A DNA stretch of 64,000 bases from Pigmentiphaga kullae (GCF_004216695.1 NZ_SGXC01000002.1:1612001-1676000), one strand, 5' to 3'; numbered from the stretch's first letter, positions 50,487-59,836 are shown. The notes: generated by a model not told the origin, from the sequence alone. Made by a program: numbers and translations.

Positions 50487-50565
50487 CCCAGGATGCGGTG
50501 GATCCGGCTCCGCCGGTCCACCCGCATCGCCCCCTTGGGGGCGCCCGAAGGGCGTAGGGGGGGGA
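50487..50565 (-). repeat. 80-nt three-hairpin 3' element, copy 6 (after the LysR gene)
   Basis: Minus orientation, starting 3 bases after the LysR stop and sense to that gene. Hairpin stems GCCC/GGGC, CGCCCCC/GGGGGCG, and GATGCGG/CCGCATC are all preserved. Confidence 0.85.
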
Positions 50566-50568
50566 CCT

Positions 50569-51468
50569 CTACTCTCTGAATAGCTCGTAGACTTGCGCCC
50601 GCAGCCACATGTTGCCGGCGTCCTTGTGGAAGCGGCGCGGCCAGAACTGGTGGACCTCGATGGTGGGTACCTTCAGCGGTACGTCCACCATGCGGATGTC
50701 GGCGTGCTGCACGCAGACGGTGGCCATGTCGTGCGGCACGGTGGCGATCAGGTCCGAGCTCTCGATGATGGGCAGCAGGCTGGTGAAATGCGAGGTCTCC
50801 AGCAGGATCCTGCGCCTTAGCCCCTTGCGCTGAAGATATTCCTCGAACAGGTGTTCCCGCCCCGGCCTGACCGCCGCGTGCGGCAAGGCCAGGTATTGTT
50901 TGAGCGTGAGCGCATCGCCCACGTCCGGATGGCCTTTGCGCACGATGCAGACGTAGGGATTGCGGAACAGCAGTTGCTGGAACATGCCCGCCTTGTGCAG
51001 GTCGGGAAAATAGCCGATGGCCAGCTCGGCCTCGCCCGACTCCAGCGCCTCGGCCGCCGCGTGGCGCGGCATGGCCAGGGTGCGCAGGTTCAGCCCCGGT
51101 CCGGCCTGCACGAAACGCGCCAGCAGCTTGGGCACGAAGTTGATCTCGCCGATGTCGGGCGTGATCAGCGTGAAGGTGCGCTCGCTGGTGGCCGGGTCGA
51201 AGGTATGGGCCTGCAGGATCTCGCTCTTGACGGTCTCCATGACGCGGCGCACCGCCGGGGCCAGCGCCAGCGCGCGTGGCGTGGGCTGCATCTGCGCGCC
51301 GGTCCGCACGAACAAGGCATCGTTGAACAGCGCGCGCAGGCGGGCCACCGCGGCACTCATGGCCGGCTGGCTCAGGCCGATGGCCTCGGCCGCGCGCGAC
51401 ACGCTGCGGTGCTCCAGCATGGCGTCGAACACGCGCAGCAGGTTCAGGTCCACATGACGAATATCCAT
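50569..51468 (-). CDS. LysR-family transcriptional regulator
   Basis: 299-residue regulator. Helix-turn-helix HRSVSRAAEAIGLSQPAMSAAVARLRALF (about 19-47) and a periplasmic-binding-protein-like effector domain of the aromatics-sensing branch (NagR/NtdR/PcpR-like N-terminus MDIRHVDLNLLRVFDAML). It is divergent from the GlcG-like gene and likely activates the downstream catabolic cluster when it binds an aromatic ligand. Confidence 0.92.
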   Translation of the reverse strand: MDIRHVDLNLLRVFDAMLEHRSVSRAAEAIGLSQPAMSAAVARLRALFNDALFVRTGAQMQPTPRALALAPAVRRVMETVKSEILQAHTFDPATSERTFTLITPDIGEINFVPKLLARFVQAGPGLNLRTLAMPRHAAAEALESGEAELAIGYFPDLHKAGMFQQLLFRNPYVCIVRKGHPDVGDALTLKQYLALPHAAVRPGREHLFEEYLQRKGLRRRILLETSHFTSLLPIIESSDLIATVPHDMATVCVQHADIRMVDVPLKVPTIEVHQFWPRRFHKDAGNMWLRAQVYELFRE

Positions 51469-51561
51469 GGCATGGATTCTAACTATTCGCCTGATCGTCT
51501 GGATAGATAGTCGACCGCCTCGTAGACTGCCCGCATGACTACTCGAACAAACGGAGATGCC

Positions 51562-51987
51562 ATGCCCGGCCTGACCTTGGAACAGGCGAACGCCATCATC
51601 GCCGGCGCGCTGGCCCATTCCGCCCGCAAGGGCTACAAGCCCATGGCCGTGGTGGTGCTGGACGCCGCCGGCCATCTCAAGTCGGCCCAACGCCAGGACG
51701 GCGCCAGCATGTTCCGCGTGGACATCGCGACCGGCAAGGCCTGGGCCGCGGTGGGCATGGACGCCCCCAGCCGCGCGCTGGCACAGCGCGCCCAGGACAA
51801 CCCGAACTTCTTCGTCACGCTGGCGGCCACCGCGCAGGGACGCTTCCTGCCGCAGACCGGCGCCATCCTGATCCGCGATGCCGGCGGCGCCATCGTTGGC
51901 GCGGCCGGCGCCAGCGGCGGCACGGGCGACGAGGACGAGGACATCTGCATCGCCGGCGTCACCGCCGCCGGCCTGCAGGCGGGCTGA
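51562..51987 (+). CDS. GlcG/HbpS-family protein
   Basis: 141-residue protein of the heme-binding/GlcG family, often found in catabolic operons; function unclear. Typical LTLEQANAIIAGALAHSARKGYKPMAVVVLDAAGHL and GGTGDEDE. ATG 51562 is preferred over 51535 because AACGGAG precedes it. First gene of the LysR-linked cluster. Confidence 0.82.
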   Translation: MPGLTLEQANAIIAGALAHSARKGYKPMAVVVLDAAGHLKSAQRQDGASMFRVDIATGKAWAAVGMDAPSRALAQRAQDNPNFFVTLAATAQGRFLPQTGAILIRDAGGAIVGAAGASGGTGDEDEDICIAGVTAAGLQAG

Positions 51988-52016
51988 CGCGGCACGCATC
52001 ACGGAGCAAATCACCC

Positions 52017-52919
52017 ATGGCATCTTCCACCATACAAGGGCTGCGCAGCGTAGCCCTGGAAGTCCCCGACCTCGACAAGGCGGAAGACTTCTACACCCGC
52101 ATCTGGCACCTGGACGTCGTCGCTCGCGAGCCGGACGCTCTTTATTTCCGCGGCACCGGCCCGGACCACCATCTGCTGGCGCTGCACCGCGGCCCGCGCA
52201 CGGCCATCCGCCACGTCACGCTGCGGGCCCACGACGAGGACGCCCTGCATGCGATCGCCCGCGCAGGCCTGGAAGCCGGCGGCACGCTGGCGGCGACCAT
52301 CGGTCCCCTGGCCGACCCGGCCGGCGGCCGCGGACTGCTGCTGCGCGACGCCGACGGCAGGCTGATCCAGGTCGTGACCGGCGACGTCCGGCACGCCCAG
52401 GCGCCCGACGTGCCTGACCGGCCCGTGCGCCTGGCGCACGCGGTGCTCAACAGCGCCGACGTCGCCGCCACCCGGCGTTTCTTCGAGCAGGCGCTGGACT
52501 TCCGGCTGGCGGACCTCACCCGCATCATGGCGTTCATGAACTGCAATGCCGACCACCACACGATCGCGGTGGGAATCACCGACAACAACGCGCTGAACCA
52601 CATCGCCTTCGTCATGCCGGACCTGGAATCGGTCATGCGCGGCGGCGGCCGCATGAAGGATGCCGGCTATGCGATCGAATGGGGCCCGGGCCGCCACGGC
52701 CCCGGCGACAACGCCTTCAACTATTTCATCGGCCCGTTCGGCGAGGTGATCGAATACACGGCGGAAGTGGAACAGATCGACGACGGCTACGTCGCCGGCA
52801 GCCCCGACGACTGGAAATGGCCGCCGGGACGGGTGGACCAGTGGGGCATCTCGCCGCCTCCGTCGGCACGATTGAAGACGGCGCAAGGCGAAGTGTTCTT
52901 CGTGCCCTCGTCCGCCTGA
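52017..52919 (+). CDS. VOC-superfamily extradiol ring-cleavage dioxygenase
   Basis: Predicted Fe(II) meta-cleavage dioxygenase, 300 residues with two VOC modules. Iron ligands in the C-terminal module: His141 (RLAHAVLNS), His195 (LNHIAFVM) and Glu246 (GEVIEYTAE), the BphC/catechol 2,3-dioxygenase pattern. Its substrate is probably the catechol made by the following monooxygenase. Confidence 0.85.
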   Translation: MASSTIQGLRSVALEVPDLDKAEDFYTRIWHLDVVAREPDALYFRGTGPDHHLLALHRGPRTAIRHVTLRAHDEDALHAIARAGLEAGGTLAATIGPLADPAGGRGLLLRDADGRLIQVVTGDVRHAQAPDVPDRPVRLAHAVLNSADVAATRRFFEQALDFRLADLTRIMAFMNCNADHHTIAVGITDNNALNHIAFVMPDLESVMRGGGRMKDAGYAIEWGPGRHGPGDNAFNYFIGPFGEVIEYTAEVEQIDDGYVAGSPDDWKWPPGRVDQWGISPPPSARLKTAQGEVFFVPSSA

Positions 52920-53026
52920 GGCGCCCTTTTCCCGAATCACGGACCCATCATGCACACCCCTCACGCCCGGCTGGCGGGCATGGCCCGTCTCGCCCCGAAG
53001 AAACACCCCGCATCCGGAGGCCGGGC

Positions 53027-54571
53027 ATGAACGCCTCCACGCATCCCCTGTACGACGTCGCCATCGTCGGCTTCGGCCCTTCGGGGGCGGTCGCCGCCGG
53101 ACTGCTGGGCAACCAGGGATTCAAGGTCTACGTCTGCGACCGGCAGCACGACGTCTACGACAAGCCGCGCGCGATCGCGGTCGATCACGAGATCATGCGG
53201 GTCTTCCAGCAGCTGGGACTGGTCGATTCCATCTCCCGGTACGTGGAACCCTTCACGCCATCGGAGTACTTCGGCGTGGATGGCCAGTTGATCAAGCGGC
53301 TCACGATGGTCGAACCGCCCTACCCCCTGGGCTACACGCCATCGAACGTGTTCACCCAGCCGCCGGTGGAACGCATCCTGCGCGACCACGTCCAGCAATT
53401 GCCGAACGTACGCGTCGAGCTGGACACGACGCTGGTCGGCCTGGAGCAGGACGCCTCGGGCGCCAGGCTGGACCTGGCCCACGCGGACGGCCGCCGCGCC
53501 AGCCTGCGGGCGAAATACGTCGTCGGCTGCGACGGCGCCTCCAGCACGGTGCGCGAACTGGCCGGCATCGAGCTGGAAGACCTGGAATTCGACGAACCCT
53601 GGCTGGTGGTGGACGTCCTGGCCAACGAGCGCGGCCTGGCCAAGCTGCCGCGCACCAGCGTGCAGTACTGCGAACCCGACCGGCCATGCACGCTGGTCAT
53701 CGGTCCGGGCAATCACCGCCGCTGGGAGATTTCCCTCAAGCCCGGCGAGGATCCCCGCACCATCACGCAGCCCGAAGAAACCTGGAAGCTGCTGTCGCGC
53801 TGGCTGACCCCGGAGGACGGCGAACTCTGGCGCCAGGCCAGCTATCGTTTCCACGCGCTGGTGGCGCGCGACTGGCGCCGCGGCCGCGTGTTCGTCGCCG
53901 GCGATGCCGCCCACCAGCAGCCCCCCTTCCTGGGCCAGGGCATGTGCCAGGGCATACGCGACGTCGCCAATCTGAACTGGAAGCTGGCCGCCGTGCTGCG
54001 GCAAGCCGTGACGGGCGCCCAGGCCGACGCGCTGCTGGACAGCTACGGCATCGAGCGCAAGCAGCACGTGCGCAGCCTGACCGGCCGCATCAAGGCCATA
54101 GGCGCGGTGATCTGCGAACGCGACGAGGCCCGGGCCCGGGCCCGCGACGCCCAACTGCTGGACGAATGCGGCGGCACGGTGCGCGACGTGCCGCGCCAGG
54201 AAGTCATTCCGCCGCTGGAACAGGGCCTGCTGGCCCGTGCCGGCACGCCGGCCCGCGGCACGCTGTTCCCGCAACCCTGGATCAGGCGGGCGGATGCGGT
54301 CGTCCGCCTGGACCACGTGGCGGGAGACGGCTGGTGGCTGGTGCTGGACGCCCGCCATGCGGGGGCCGCGCCCGCCCTTCCCCCCCGGTGGGACATGGCC
54401 ACGCTGGACCTGGGCGAACTGGCCGAAACCGAGGGTGTGTGCGCGGCGTGGTTCGCGCGCCACCGCTGCACGGCGGCGGTGGTGCGTCCCGACCGCTATG
54501 TCTACGGCGTCGCGTCCGATGCGCGCGAACTGGACGCCTTGCTGGAAGAACTGCGCAGCGCGCTGCATTGA
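53027..54571 (+). CDS. FAD-dependent aromatic monooxygenase (MhpA/PheA-like)
   Basis: Flavin hydroxylase of the group A family, 514 residues. The FAD dinucleotide motif GFGPSG is at 15-20, the DG motif in VGCDGASSTVRELAG, and the GD motif in VFVAGDAAHQQPPFLGQGMCQGIRD. It resembles 3-(3-hydroxyphenyl)propionate hydroxylase; the substrate is unknown. GGAGG sits 6-10 bases before ATG 53027. It would make a catechol for the dioxygenase upstream. Confidence 0.88.
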   Translation: MNASTHPLYDVAIVGFGPSGAVAAGLLGNQGFKVYVCDRQHDVYDKPRAIAVDHEIMRVFQQLGLVDSISRYVEPFTPSEYFGVDGQLIKRLTMVEPPYPLGYTPSNVFTQPPVERILRDHVQQLPNVRVELDTTLVGLEQDASGARLDLAHADGRRASLRAKYVVGCDGASSTVRELAGIELEDLEFDEPWLVVDVLANERGLAKLPRTSVQYCEPDRPCTLVIGPGNHRRWEISLKPGEDPRTITQPEETWKLLSRWLTPEDGELWRQASYRFHALVARDWRRGRVFVAGDAAHQQPPFLGQGMCQGIRDVANLNWKLAAVLRQAVTGAQADALLDSYGIERKQHVRSLTGRIKAIGAVICERDEARARARDAQLLDECGGTVRDVPRQEVIPPLEQGLLARAGTPARGTLFPQPWIRRADAVVRLDHVAGDGWWLVLDARHAGAAPALPPRWDMATLDLGELAETEGVCAAWFARHRCTAAVVRPDRYVYGVASDARELDALLEELRSALH

Positions 54572-54593
54572 CCCATTACGCGAGGAGACAACG

Positions 54594-55577
54594 ATGAACA
54601 GAAGACACGCCATCCAGACCCTGGCCGCCCTGGCCGCCGTCCCGGCGCTTTCCCCCCTGCGCTCGGCCCTGGCCCAGGCCTGGCCCGACAAGCCGGTGCG
54701 GCTGCTGCTGTCCCAGCCGCCGGGATCCGGCCCGGACAACATCGCCCGGCTGCTATCCGAGCGGCTGTATCCGCGCTGGGGCCAGGCCGTCGTGATCGAG
54801 AACAAGCCGGGCGGCCAGAATACCGTGGGCGCGCAGGCGGCGGCCCGGTCGCCGGCCGATGGCTACAACTTCTATTTCGCGACCACCGCTGCACTGGTCA
54901 CCAATACGTTCCTGTTCAAGCAGCTTCCCTACGATCCCGCCAAGGACTTCGTGCCGGTGGCTTTCATTGCCCGCAGCCCCTTCGGCATCCTGGTCAAGGC
55001 CGATTCGCCCATCCGCACCGTCGAGGAATTGATCGCCAGGTCCAAGGCCACCCCGGGCACGTTCACGCTGGGCAACGAGGGACCGCGCACCTTCGGCGGC
55101 ATGATCGCCCGCCTGTTCAATGCCCGCTCCGGCGCCCAGGCCAACCTGGTGCCCTACGTGTCGGTAGGTGTTTCGGCGCAGAACCTGATGGGCGGCCACG
55201 TGGATGCGATCGTGGCCGACGTGGCCTCGACCGCGCAGCTCGCCAAACAAGGACGGCTGCGGCTGCTGGCCGTGACCTCGGACAAGCGCCTGGCGGACTG
55301 GCCGCAGGTACCGGCGGTGTCCGAGCTGCTGCCCGACTTCGATATGGTGGGCTGGTTCGCCATCGTCGCGCCCGCCGGCACGCCCACGGCGGCGGTCGAG
55401 CGGGTCAACCGCGACATCAATGCGCTGCTGGCCGACGAGGAAGTGGCCGGGCGCATCGCCACCATCGGCCCCATCGCCGCGCCGGGCTACAGCCCGGCCC
55501 AGACCGGCGACTTCCTCAAGCGCGAACACGCGCGGTGGGCGCAGATCACGAAGGAAATCGACATCCTGCCCGAATGA
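54594..55577 (+). CDS. Bug-family tripartite tricarboxylate transporter substrate-binding protein
   Basis: Periplasmic solute-binding protein of the TctC/Bug family, 327 residues. N-terminal signal peptide MNRRHAIQTLAALAAVPALS with twin-Arg-like start and cleavage near ALAQA. WPDKPVRLLLSQPPGSGPDNIARLL, VENKPGG-type IENKPGGQNTVGA, and YNFYFATT are typical. No TctA/TctB partners are adjacent. GAGGAG precedes the ATG. It closes the catabolic cluster and may capture its aromatic substrate. Confidence 0.92.
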   Translation: MNRRHAIQTLAALAAVPALSPLRSALAQAWPDKPVRLLLSQPPGSGPDNIARLLSERLYPRWGQAVVIENKPGGQNTVGAQAAARSPADGYNFYFATTAALVTNTFLFKQLPYDPAKDFVPVAFIARSPFGILVKADSPIRTVEELIARSKATPGTFTLGNEGPRTFGGMIARLFNARSGAQANLVPYVSVGVSAQNLMGGHVDAIVADVASTAQLAKQGRLRLLAVTSDKRLADWPQVPAVSELLPDFDMVGWFAIVAPAGTPTAAVERVNRDINALLADEEVAGRIATIGPIAAPGYSPAQTGDFLKREHARWAQITKEIDILPE

Positions 55578-55602
55578 AACAAAAGCGATCGTGAAACAAA
55601 AA

Positions 55603-55646
55603 GGGCCCCCACGCTTGCCGCCGCATGGGGGCAGGCGTGGGGGCCC
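55603..55646. terminator. strong convergent terminator, Bug gene | DUF3597 gene
   Basis: 12-base arms GGGCCCCCACGC and GCGTGGGGGCCC are perfect complements. On the minus strand it is followed by TTTTTGTTT, so it best serves the DUF3597 gene. Confidence 0.8.
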
Positions 55647-55655
55647 TGCCTTCGA

Positions 55656-56033
55656 TCACTTCTTCAGGTCGTCGGGAACCTTGCCGCCGTTGTCCGCCAG
55701 CTTCTGCATCACCTGCTTGTGCAGCCAGATGTTCATCGAGGCGGAATCGTTGGTGTCGCCGCTGTAGTGCAGTTCGGTCGCGAGCTGCTTGCGGGCCGCC
55801 AGGCTGCTGTCCAGTCCCAGCAGCTTCATCAGGTCGACGATGGAGGTCTTCCAGTTCAGCTTCTCGGGGCTCTTGGCCGCCAGGGCGTTCAGGATGTTTT
55901 CCACATCCACGGCCGGCATGGCCGGGGCCGCCGCGCCACCAGGCGCCGGGGCGGCTGCCGGAGGCGCCTCCTGGGCCACCGCGGGATGGCTGGACGGGAA
56001 AATCTTGTCGAGTATGGCTTTGAAAATGCTCAC
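55656..56033 (-). CDS. DUF3597 domain protein
   Basis: 125 residues, unknown function. N-terminus MSIFKAILDKIFP, an Ala/Pro-rich linker (17-42), and the domain VENILNALAAKSPEKLNWKTSIVDLMKLLGLDSSLAARKQLA through DSASMNIWLHKQVMQKLADNGGKVP, matching DUF3597. Perhaps a small cell-envelope or secreted protein; no membrane segment is evident. Confidence 0.85.
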   Translation of the reverse strand: MSIFKAILDKIFPSSHPAVAQEAPPAAAPAPGGAAAPAMPAVDVENILNALAAKSPEKLNWKTSIVDLMKLLGLDSSLAARKQLATELHYSGDTNDSASMNIWLHKQVMQKLADNGGKVPDDLKK

Positions 56034-56146
56034 ATCTTCCCCCTAATCGTCGTGAACGGCACATGCCTGCGGTCGATTGTATAGACCGTGGCAGGAAGCC
56101 GAGTCCTGGGATGTAACGGGATGCAATAACTGAGAAACGCCAGTCG

Positions 56147-56398
56147 CTACAGCTTGAACCAGCGGTCGTTCTCGATTTCGTCAGCGATGCGGATCTCGGC
56201 CTCGTCCAGGCATTCCTGCTCGGACTGGGCCGGAATGTCGCGCAGCGCCAGCGTCGGCCCGAGCAACAGCCGCCTGCCCTCGCTCTGTTCGTAGATCTTG
56301 CAGTTGACATCCCACGTGCCCGGGCCACGCTGCAGCGGGTCTATCTCCACTTCCAGCACACGGGAAGTGCGATTCGGGCAATATTGGAAAGAGAACAT
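56147..56398 (-). CDS. conserved small hypothetical protein (83 residues)
   Basis: Not recognised. 83 residues with beta-rich character (MFSFQYCPNRTSRVLEVEID) ending in an acidic helix with Trp (DEAEIRIADEIENDRWFKL). ATG 56398 fits; a longer in-frame reading frame starting at 56494 gives unlikely Arg-rich residues. No domain or signal peptide seen. Confidence 0.65.
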   Translation of the reverse strand: MFSFQYCPNRTSRVLEVEIDPLQRGPGTWDVNCKIYEQSEGRRLLLGPTLALRDIPAQSEQECLDEAEIRIADEIENDRWFKL

Positions 56399-56518
56399 GG
56401 CTGGCCCCGCTCCGGTCAGTTCGACCGGGCCACTATAGCGCCGGAAACCGCGCCTGGCCTCATGCAGTGCAGCATGGCGGCACGGCGCCGCCATGCATGG
56501 CCCGCCGCCAGCCAGGTC

Positions 56519-57514
56519 TCAGGATGCCCAGGACACCAGCGACAGCAGCAACAGCAGCGCCATCCAGAGCACCACCGCCCGCCACAGCAGCCCCACCGCC
56601 GCATGCAGCGTGGCCGGATCGGGCAGCCGAGCGGGCTCGTCGGGGGCCTCGGCGGCGGCGGTGAACTCGCTGGCGGCGGAGGCCGGCTGGACCGGCCCGA
56701 CCAGGTCGGGATCGACGGTCTCGGCCGGCGGCTGCCACTTGCCCGAGACCGGCGCCAGGCGCACGCCCAGCGCGCCCGCCGCGCTTTCGACCACCACTCC
56801 GCGCTGGGGATCGTCCCAGCTGGAGGCGCGCTGGCGCCACCCGTACAGGGCGTCCTCGAAATTGCCGACGATGGCGAAGCCGACCGCCGTCATCCGGGCC
56901 GGAATCCAGTCCAGCAGGTAGAAGGCCCGGCGCGCCACCTCGCCGAAGGCATCGGCGCGATCGCCCCACTCCTGGCGCGCGATGCCCGCCAGCTTGTACA
57001 GCACGGCGCCGGACGGACCGGGCAGCAGCGCATACCAGAACAGCACGCCGTAGACGTTCCGATGCGAGGCGACCACGCCTTCCTCGATCGCGGTGCGGCA
57101 GATCTCCGGCACGGTCATGGTCTCGGCGGACACGGTGTCGCCGGATGCCCGCAGCCACTCCTGCAGATGGCTGCGCGCCAGCGTGACGTCGCCCCGAGCC
57201 AGCGCGAACTGGATCTCGGTGAAATGGTGGCTGAACTGCCGGAACCCCAGCGTGAACCACAGGACGACCACGTGGAAGATCAGCGAAAAAACAGGGTGCA
57301 CGGACCACGCCAGCGACCCGATCAGCCATATCGCCAGGGTGGGAACCACCACCACCAGCAGCCAGCCCAGCACGGCATAGCCGCGGCTGCCCGCGTCCAG
57401 CGCATGGCCGGCCCACCGGCAGGCGGCGCGGGCGGCTTCATGGACGGCGTTGGAACGCGGCAGGGGCCGGACTTGTTCGGCAAGAAAGGCAAGAAGGAGT
57501 GCGAAGAAGCTCAT
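56519..57514 (-). CDS. CobD/CbiB family membrane protein
   Basis: 331-residue membrane protein related to CbiB/AmpE. Helices near the N-terminus (about 1-15, 50-90) and C-terminus (310-328); conserved LEEWLRASGDTVSAETMTVPE-type and EEGVVASHRNVYGVLFWYALLPGPSGAVLYKL. No other cobalamin genes are here, so a direct role in B12 synthesis is doubtful. It follows the NUDIX gene by 67 bases. Confidence 0.8.
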   Translation of the reverse strand: MSFFALLLAFLAEQVRPLPRSNAVHEAARAACRWAGHALDAGSRGYAVLGWLLVVVVPTLAIWLIGSLAWSVHPVFSLIFHVVVLWFTLGFRQFSHHFTEIQFALARGDVTLARSHLQEWLRASGDTVSAETMTVPEICRTAIEEGVVASHRNVYGVLFWYALLPGPSGAVLYKLAGIARQEWGDRADAFGEVARRAFYLLDWIPARMTAVGFAIVGNFEDALYGWRQRASSWDDPQRGVVVESAAGALGVRLAPVSGKWQPPAETVDPDLVGPVQPASAASEFTAAAEAPDEPARLPDPATLHAAVGLLWRAVVLWMALLLLLSLVSWAS

Positions 57515-57581
57515 GAGCGCATTCTAGATTGCATAGCCATGATTTTGCATCATCCCTCGCACACGCGAGGACGGCACGGGG

Positions 57582-58364
57582 TCAGGCGCGCAGGAATTGG
57601 TAGAGATTGCGCAGCATGCCCGCCGTCGCGCCCCAGATGAAGAACTGCTTCCATGGCATCGAATAATAGGAACGCAGGCCGCCGGCCGGCAATGCGGCGC
57701 TGTGCAGCCGATGATTGGACGGATCCATCAGGAAGCTCAGCGGCACCTCGAAGACCTCGGCCACCTCGAAGGGATCCGGACGCGGCGCGAAATCCGGGCG
57801 CACCAGCCCCACCAGCGGCACGACACGGAACCCCGTGCCGGTGAAGTAGTCCGGCAGCTGCCCGATGATTTCCACCAGCCCGCGCGGCAGGCCGGTTTCT
57901 TCCTCGGTCTCGCGCAGCGCGGCATCCGTTACCGACGTATCGCTGGGCTCCACCCTCCCGCCCGGAAAACTGACCTGGCCGGCGTGGTCGTGCAGGTGCG
58001 CGGTGCGCTGGGTCAGCATGACCTGGATGCCATCGGGCCGCAGCATCATGGGTACCAGCACCGACGCCAGCCGCAGGGACCGGTCCGCAGCGCGCGCCGG
58101 ATTGATGTCCTGCGCATCCGGCGTCCAGATGGGCGGCGCGGCGAAGCGGTCGCGCAGCGCCATCGGTGTCAGGCGCGTCCCGGGCACCGCCGCCAGTCCG
58201 CCCGGATTGGCGACCCATGGCTGGGCGACGGGATCGAAGGCCGGGCGCTGCGGCGGGCGCAGGACTGGCGGGGCGAGGGAATCGGGCTGGATTTCCTCCG
58301 GCGTATCGTCGATCTGGTCTGCCGGAGCGTCGCTAGGTTGATCGGTCGAGATGGATGATGACAT
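57582..58364 (-). CDS. NUDIX hydrolase, CoA pyrophosphatase type
   Basis: Predicted coenzyme A or NAD-derivative pyrophosphatase. The Nudix region reads SFPGGRVEPSD then ALRETEEETGL, preceded by LTQRTAHLHDHAGQVSFPGG, typical of the CoAse branch. The 80-residue N-terminal part is Pro/Ala-rich. ATG 58364 is used (260 residues); ATG 58406 (MPTTTAFSPGF) is an alternative 14 residues longer. Confidence 0.87.
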   Translation of the reverse strand: MSSSISTDQPSDAPADQIDDTPEEIQPDSLAPPVLRPPQRPAFDPVAQPWVANPGGLAAVPGTRLTPMALRDRFAAPPIWTPDAQDINPARAADRSLRLASVLVPMMLRPDGIQVMLTQRTAHLHDHAGQVSFPGGRVEPSDTSVTDAALRETEEETGLPRGLVEIIGQLPDYFTGTGFRVVPLVGLVRPDFAPRPDPFEVAEVFEVPLSFLMDPSNHRLHSAALPAGGLRSYYSMPWKQFFIWGATAGMLRNLYQFLRA

Positions 58365-58459
58365 GTGAAACGGAAATCCCGGCGAAAACGCCGTCGTTGT
58401 CGGCATGGCTAGAGCATACTCCCGCTGGCGGCCCCCACGCTTGCCGCTGCGCGGCGGCG

Positions 58460-58486
58460 AAAAAAAAGCGCCCCACACGGGGGCGC
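58460..58486 (-). terminator. intrinsic terminator of the rpsP-rimM-trmD-rplS operon
   Basis: On the minus strand, arms GCGCCCC/GGGGCGC with loop CGTGT, followed by eight Ts. It lies 23 bases after the rplS stop. Confidence 0.9.
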
Positions 58487-58508
58487 CCATCTTGCAGTAC
58501 CGCGGGAA

Positions 58509-58892
58509 TCAAGCCTTGGCAACAGGCGTGTTGCGAACCAGCTTTTCCTTGATCCGGGCCGACTTGCCCGAACGGGAGCGCAGGTAGTACAGCTTGGCGC
58601 GGCGCACGTCACCGCGACGCTTGACTTCGATCGACGCGATGGTCGGCGCGTACAGTTGGAACGTACGTTCCACGCCTTCACCCGACGAAATCTTGCGGAC
58701 GATGAACGACGAGTTCAGGCCACGATTGCGCTTGGCGATGACCACGCCTTCGTATGCCTGGACACGCTTGCGGGTGCCTTCAACCACGTTGACGTTGACC
58801 ACCACGGTGTCGCCGGGGGCGAATTCGGGGATGGTCTTGTTGGCCGTCAAGCGGGCCAGCTCTTCTTGCTCGAGGACTTGGATCAGGTCCAT
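58509..58892 (-). CDS. rplS: 50S ribosomal protein L19
   Basis: Protein at the 30S-50S subunit interface. 127 residues: [55 protein letters not shown] 58892 with GGAG 6-9 bases upstream. Last gene of the operon, followed by a strong terminator. Confidence 0.98.
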   Translation of the reverse strand: MDLIQVLEQEELARLTANKTIPEFAPGDTVVVNVNVVEGTRKRVQAYEGVVIAKRNRGLNSSFIVRKISSGEGVERTFQLYAPTIASIEVKRRGDVRRAKLYYLRSRSGKSARIKEKLVRNTPVAKA

Positions 58893-59014
58893 TTCTATCT
58901 CCAATGACCATCATACGTGGCGGTTCTGCTTTTGATGGCACCGCTACCAGAGGATGGGAACTCCCACCGGACTCATGCCCGACAGGCTTGCTGCAACGCT
59001 GTCCGCCGGGGCGG

Positions 59015-59800
59015 TCAGCGCTTGTCCTCCCTTTGCAGGTCGGACAGAAACTTCTCGTCGTCGCGGCTCAACCAGCCGCGCTCGCGTGCCGCCTCGATCA
59101 GGTCGGGGCGCTTGCCGCTCGTCGCTTCCAGCGACTGCCGGCGCCGCCAACGCTCGATGTTGGCATGGTGCCCGGACAACAGTACGTCGGGCACCGGCTG
59201 GCCGTCATAGACTTCCGGCCGAGTATAGTGCGGACAGTCCAGCAGGCCGGACAACCGCTCGTTGAACGAGTCCTGCACGGCCGATTCGTCGTCGTTCAGG
59301 ACACCGGGCAACAGCCTGACCGCGGCATCCATCATCGCCATCGCGGCGATTTCCCCGCCGGACAGCACGAAATCGCCCAGCGACACTTCCTGCGTCACCC
59401 AGCGGTCGATGAACCGCTGGTCGATGCCTTCATAGCGGCCGCACACCAGGATGGCGCCCGTTCCGCCGGCCAGCGCGTGAGCCTGGGCCTGGTCGAAACG
59501 CCGCCCCTGCGGCGACAGCAACACCACCGGCGCCTCGGGCAAGCCGGCCTGCGCGCGCTGGTCGCGCGCCGCGCACACGGCTTTCTCCAGAGGCTCGACC
59601 CGCATCACCATGCCGGGTCCGCCGCCATAGGGCCTGTCGTCCACCGTACGATGCACGTCCACCGTGAAGTCGCGCGGATTCCAGGCCTGCAACTGCCACC
59701 GGCCCTGCGCATGCGCCCGGCCGGTCACGCCCTGCTGGCTGATGGCCTCGAACATCGGGCCGAACAGCGTGATCACGTCGAACCGCAACATCTCGTCCAT
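59015..59800 (-). CDS. trmD: tRNA (guanine37-N1)-methyltransferase
   Basis: SPOUT methyltransferase making m1G37, which prevents frameshifting. 261 residues with [28 protein letters not shown], and the trefoil-knot SAM site [15 protein letters not shown] plus [14 protein letters not shown] 59791 (MLRFDV) is a possible alternative start, three residues later. Confidence 0.98.
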   Translation of the reverse strand: MDEMLRFDVITLFGPMFEAISQQGVTGRAHAQGRWQLQAWNPRDFTVDVHRTVDDRPYGGGPGMVMRVEPLEKAVCAARDQRAQAGLPEAPVVLLSPQGRRFDQAQAHALAGGTGAILVCGRYEGIDQRFIDRWVTQEVSLGDFVLSGGEIAAMAMMDAAVRLLPGVLNDDESAVQDSFNERLSGLLDCPHYTRPEVYDGQPVPDVLLSGHHANIERWRRRQSLEATSGKRPDLIEAARERGWLSRDDEKFLSDLQREDKR

Positions 59801-59836
59801 GGCCCGGGCCCAAGCCCTCTGTTCACGCCCGACGGG

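Larger units (their letters stand above)
50319..50565. repeat. composite inverted repeat of two facing three-hairpin elements
   Basis: Copies 5 and 6 face each other; their inner ends are extended by a perfect 25-base inverted sequence (50391-50415 and 50468-50492) around a 52-base loop that itself holds a CGCTGGC/GCCAGCG hairpin. It fills the convergent gap. Confidence 0.85.
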
